Shown here piece after piece: positions 61,816 through 64,000 of a stretch of DNA of 64,000 nt; positions within the stretch are counted from its first letter, which is position 1, and every line of letters begins with the position of its first letter. The DNA comes from Paenibacillus algorifonticola. GTDB taxonomy: Bacteria; Bacillota; Bacilli; Paenibacillales; Paenibacillaceae. The stretch spans positions 1-64,000 of the forward strand of contig NZ_KQ040785.1 in assembly GCF_000971975.1 (NCBI RefSeq). The letters run 5' to 3'. The notes beneath the pieces were generated by a model. It did not search any database, was not told where the DNA came from, and worked only from the letters and a program-made list of their open reading frames with translations. Made by a program: the position numbers and the translations under genes.

Positions 61816-64000
61816 TGAGTGTCAAGCTAAAATGGCTGGGTAAGCAGGCGGCTGCGCCTGTCGGTTTAACATGGGGTGTTCCTTGGAAGGAAGGCGAATT
61901 GCTCCGCGGCGATTCGCTTGTTCTTCAAGGCGAAGCAGCAGGTGTAGAAAATGTGGCAAGCGCTTCCGCGCTGCCGATGCAAAGCTGGCCTACCGCCTTT
62001 TGGCCGGATGGCAGCATCAAATGGTCCGCCCATGCGGCGGTCAGCTCCGGCGCAGCAGGCGGCTTTCAGCTGGCAAAGCAGGCAGCGGCACCGAGGCAGG
62101 AGCTTGATGCGGCTGCGGAAGGCGAGCAGCCAGTCCTTAAAGTTGTGACAACCGATGAGTCGATCATCGTGGATACAGGAGTTATCGTTTGTACGCTCGC
62201 ACGAAGCGGCAGGGGAATAATCCGCAGCATTAAGCGCGGGGAGCAGGAGCTGTGCAGCGGCGGCGATTTGGTGTGCTTGAAGGAAAGCCGCAACCAGCTG
62301 CATGGCGCTTTGACGCTGCGCGAGGAGCCGTTTCACGGCTTTGTTCATACGGCGACTGTCGAGCAGGACGGCCCGGTCAGGGCGGTTATTAAACTGACGG
62401 GCAAGCATCGCGCGAGCTACAATTTAAGTCAAAGTGCTGATCCGAATAAGCCCAATCAGCAAAACGTAGTCAGGGTCAGCCCAAGCAGAGAGTGGGTACC
62501 GTTTACGCTGCGCTTTTATTTGTATGCGGGGCTGGATGCGATTCGCCTCGTCCATACGTTTTTCTATGACGGCAATCCGCATGCGGATTACATAAAAGGG
62601 CTGGGGCTGTCGCTGGCTGTACCGATGCACGGTCCGCTGTACAATCGGCATGTCCGGCTGGCGGGCAATGATGGCGGTTTTTTGCGGGAATCGCCGAAAA
62701 CACTGCATACGCGGCGGACGAAGGGCAAATACCGCGAGCTGTTTGAACGGCAGGCAGCGGGGGAAGCCGTTGCTTTTGATTCGGACGAGGATGGTTATTT
62801 TCTAGGGCTGCTGGAAAATTCGGCGGTCTGGGATGATTTCAAGCTGGTGCAGCATTCAGCGGATCACTATGTGGTGACGAAGCGCACGAAGGCGGAATGC
62901 AGCTGGCTGAAAGCAGGGGAGGGAAGCCGTGCGGAAGGACTCGCCTATATCGGAAGCGAGGGCGGCGGCCTAGCTGCTGGTATGCGGAATTTTTGGAAAA
63001 AGCATCCGGCCTCGCTGGAGCTTCGCCATACGGCTTCGTCTTCGGCGGAGCTGAATGTATGGTTCTGGTCGCCGGATGCGCCGGCGATGGATTTGCGGCA
63101 TTACGACACACAAACGTATGTAGAATCGGCTTATGAAGGCTCAGAGGAGCTGCGGGCGACGCCATACGGCATTGCCAATACGAGCGAGCTGACGCTTTGG
63201 TGCACGGCGAATACTCCAGATGAAGAGGGACTAGCGCATATGCTGGCGGAAATTCAGTCGCCATCCCAGCTTGTGTGCGAGCCGGAGCATTTGCACGAAG
63301 CACGTGCCTTCGGCATTTGGAGCCTGCCGGACCGCAGCACCGCTGCAAAGGCGCAGCTAGAGGAGCGGCTGGACGGCATTGTCGCCTTTTATCAGGCTGA
63401 GGTGGAGCAGCGCCGTTGGTACGGCTTTTGGGATTTTGGCGATTTCATGCACAGCTATGATCCGGTCCGCCATGTGTGGAACTATGATCTTGGCGGCTGT
63501 GCATGGCAAAATTCAGAGCTGGTGCCGAATATGTGGCTGTGGCTCATGTTCATGCGCAGCGGGCGCGAGGATATTTTTCGTTTGGCCGAAGCGATGACGC
63601 GGCATACGAGCGAGGTGGATGTGTATCATTTTGGCGAATATGCCGGGCTTGGCTCGCGGCATAACGTTGTCCATTGGGGCTGCGGCTGCAAGGAGGCGCG
63701 CATTGCGATGGCGGGGCTGCACCGCTATTACTACTACTTGACCGCCGATGAGCGCATTGGCGATATGCTTGATGAGGTGAAGGACGCCGATTACAGCACG
63801 GTGGTGCTTGACCCGATGCGCGCTTATTTTCCGCAGGACGAGCATCCGACGCATATTCGCGTCGGTCCGGATTGGGCCGCGTTCAGCTCAAACTGGATGA
63901 CGCGCTGGGAACGCTTCGAGGATACGGTGTACCGGGATAAAATATTAACCGGCATTAACAGCGTCAAGCAGGCGAAATACCGGCTCATCTCCGGACCGAC
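61816..64000 (+). CDS. yetA: YetA-like protein, related to PL26 rhamnogalacturonan exolyase (3' end outside window)
   Basis: The frame is open from ATG 61816 (AAGAGGTG six bases upstream) to the window end, 728 codons. It matches the YetA/PcRGLX family: an N-terminal RIFT-barrel-like part (GLTWGVPWKEGELLRGDSLV, FWPDGSIKWSAHAAVS), central FYLYAGLDAIRLVHTFFYDG and a C-terminal (alpha/alpha) barrel part (RRWYGFWDFGDFMHSYDPVR, WNYDLGGCAWQNSELVPNM). Relatives include the fungal exo-rhamnogalacturonan lyase of family PL26; in Bacillus subtilis yetA stands at the end of the lplABCD importer operon, as here. No signal peptide, so it would act on imported fragments. Activity is inferred. Confidence 0.85.

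Noticed and set aside
1..64000. tRNA, rRNA and well-known riboswitch classes
   Set aside because: No cloverleaf, rRNA core or recognised riboswitch motif was seen on either strand by eye; a covariance-model search would be needed to exclude weak cases.

Overview
The window reads as part of a chromosome of an endospore-forming, Gram-positive soil bacterium, most likely Paenibacillus or a close relative. This rests on spoVA genes, YesM/YesN-type two-component systems, LplB/YtcP/lipoprotein sugar transporters with no linked ATPase, a class Ib nrdI-nrdE-nrdF operon, the conserved yqeG-yqeH-aroE-yhbY-nadD-yqeK-rsfS-yqeM block, and a nonribosomal peptide synthetase (NRPS). No rRNA, tRNA or CRISPR array was seen.

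Layout. (1) 1-7.3 kb: the 3' end of an NRPS locus. It holds a synthetase fragment (adenylation-carrier-condensation, ending in a condensation domain), a seven-helix membrane protein, a diaminobutyrate aminotransferase, a diaminobutyrate decarboxylase and a type II thioesterase. Aminotransferase plus decarboxylase should make 1,3-diaminopropane, a plausible amine for the terminal condensation domain to attach to the peptide. (2) 7.3-10.6 kb: a gene graveyard with a broken IS5-type transposase, an IS256-type transposase stub, a frameshifted GNAT/SCP2 acetyltransferase and a BlaR1-like protein without its protease half. (3) 10.6-29.9 kb: a plant-polysaccharide locus with an AraC regulator, GH35 (frameshifted), GH95 alpha-L-fucosidase, GH3 (large internal deletion), a YesM/YesN pair, a cyclase-family hydrolase, an ABC importer with its lipoprotein, and GH42. 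(4) 30-37 kb: a small hydrophobic gene, spoVAC-spoVAD-spoVAEb, then a MoxR-DUF58-transglutaminase operon. (5) 37-44.5 kb: the conserved yqeG-to-yqeM housekeeping block, with tdk convergent. (6) 44.5-52.6 kb: nrdIEF behind tandem NrdR-like boxes, then small housekeeping genes (GNAT, XRE, def, GyrI-like, phzF-like, DUF2164, HAD). (7) 53-64 kb: a second plant-polysaccharide locus with a divergent GH42, an LplB/YtcP/lipoprotein importer, a membrane-bound AraC regulator and a YetA/rhamnogalacturonan-lyase-like protein cut by the window end.

How it fits together. The two carbohydrate loci look dedicated to side chains of pectin and hemicellulose: fucose, galactose and rhamnogalacturonan. Each pairs surface sensing with import and cytoplasmic hydrolases, and both importers would need an ATPase encoded elsewhere. 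Two enzymes of the first locus are broken, so its degradative arm may be decaying.

The least explained signals are the diaminopropane-NRPS arrangement, a dispersed hairpin repeat with a constant loop and a varying stem (two copies near 19.6 kb and one near 43.7 kb), a palindromic element near 30.0 kb, and two well-equipped 35-residue genes.
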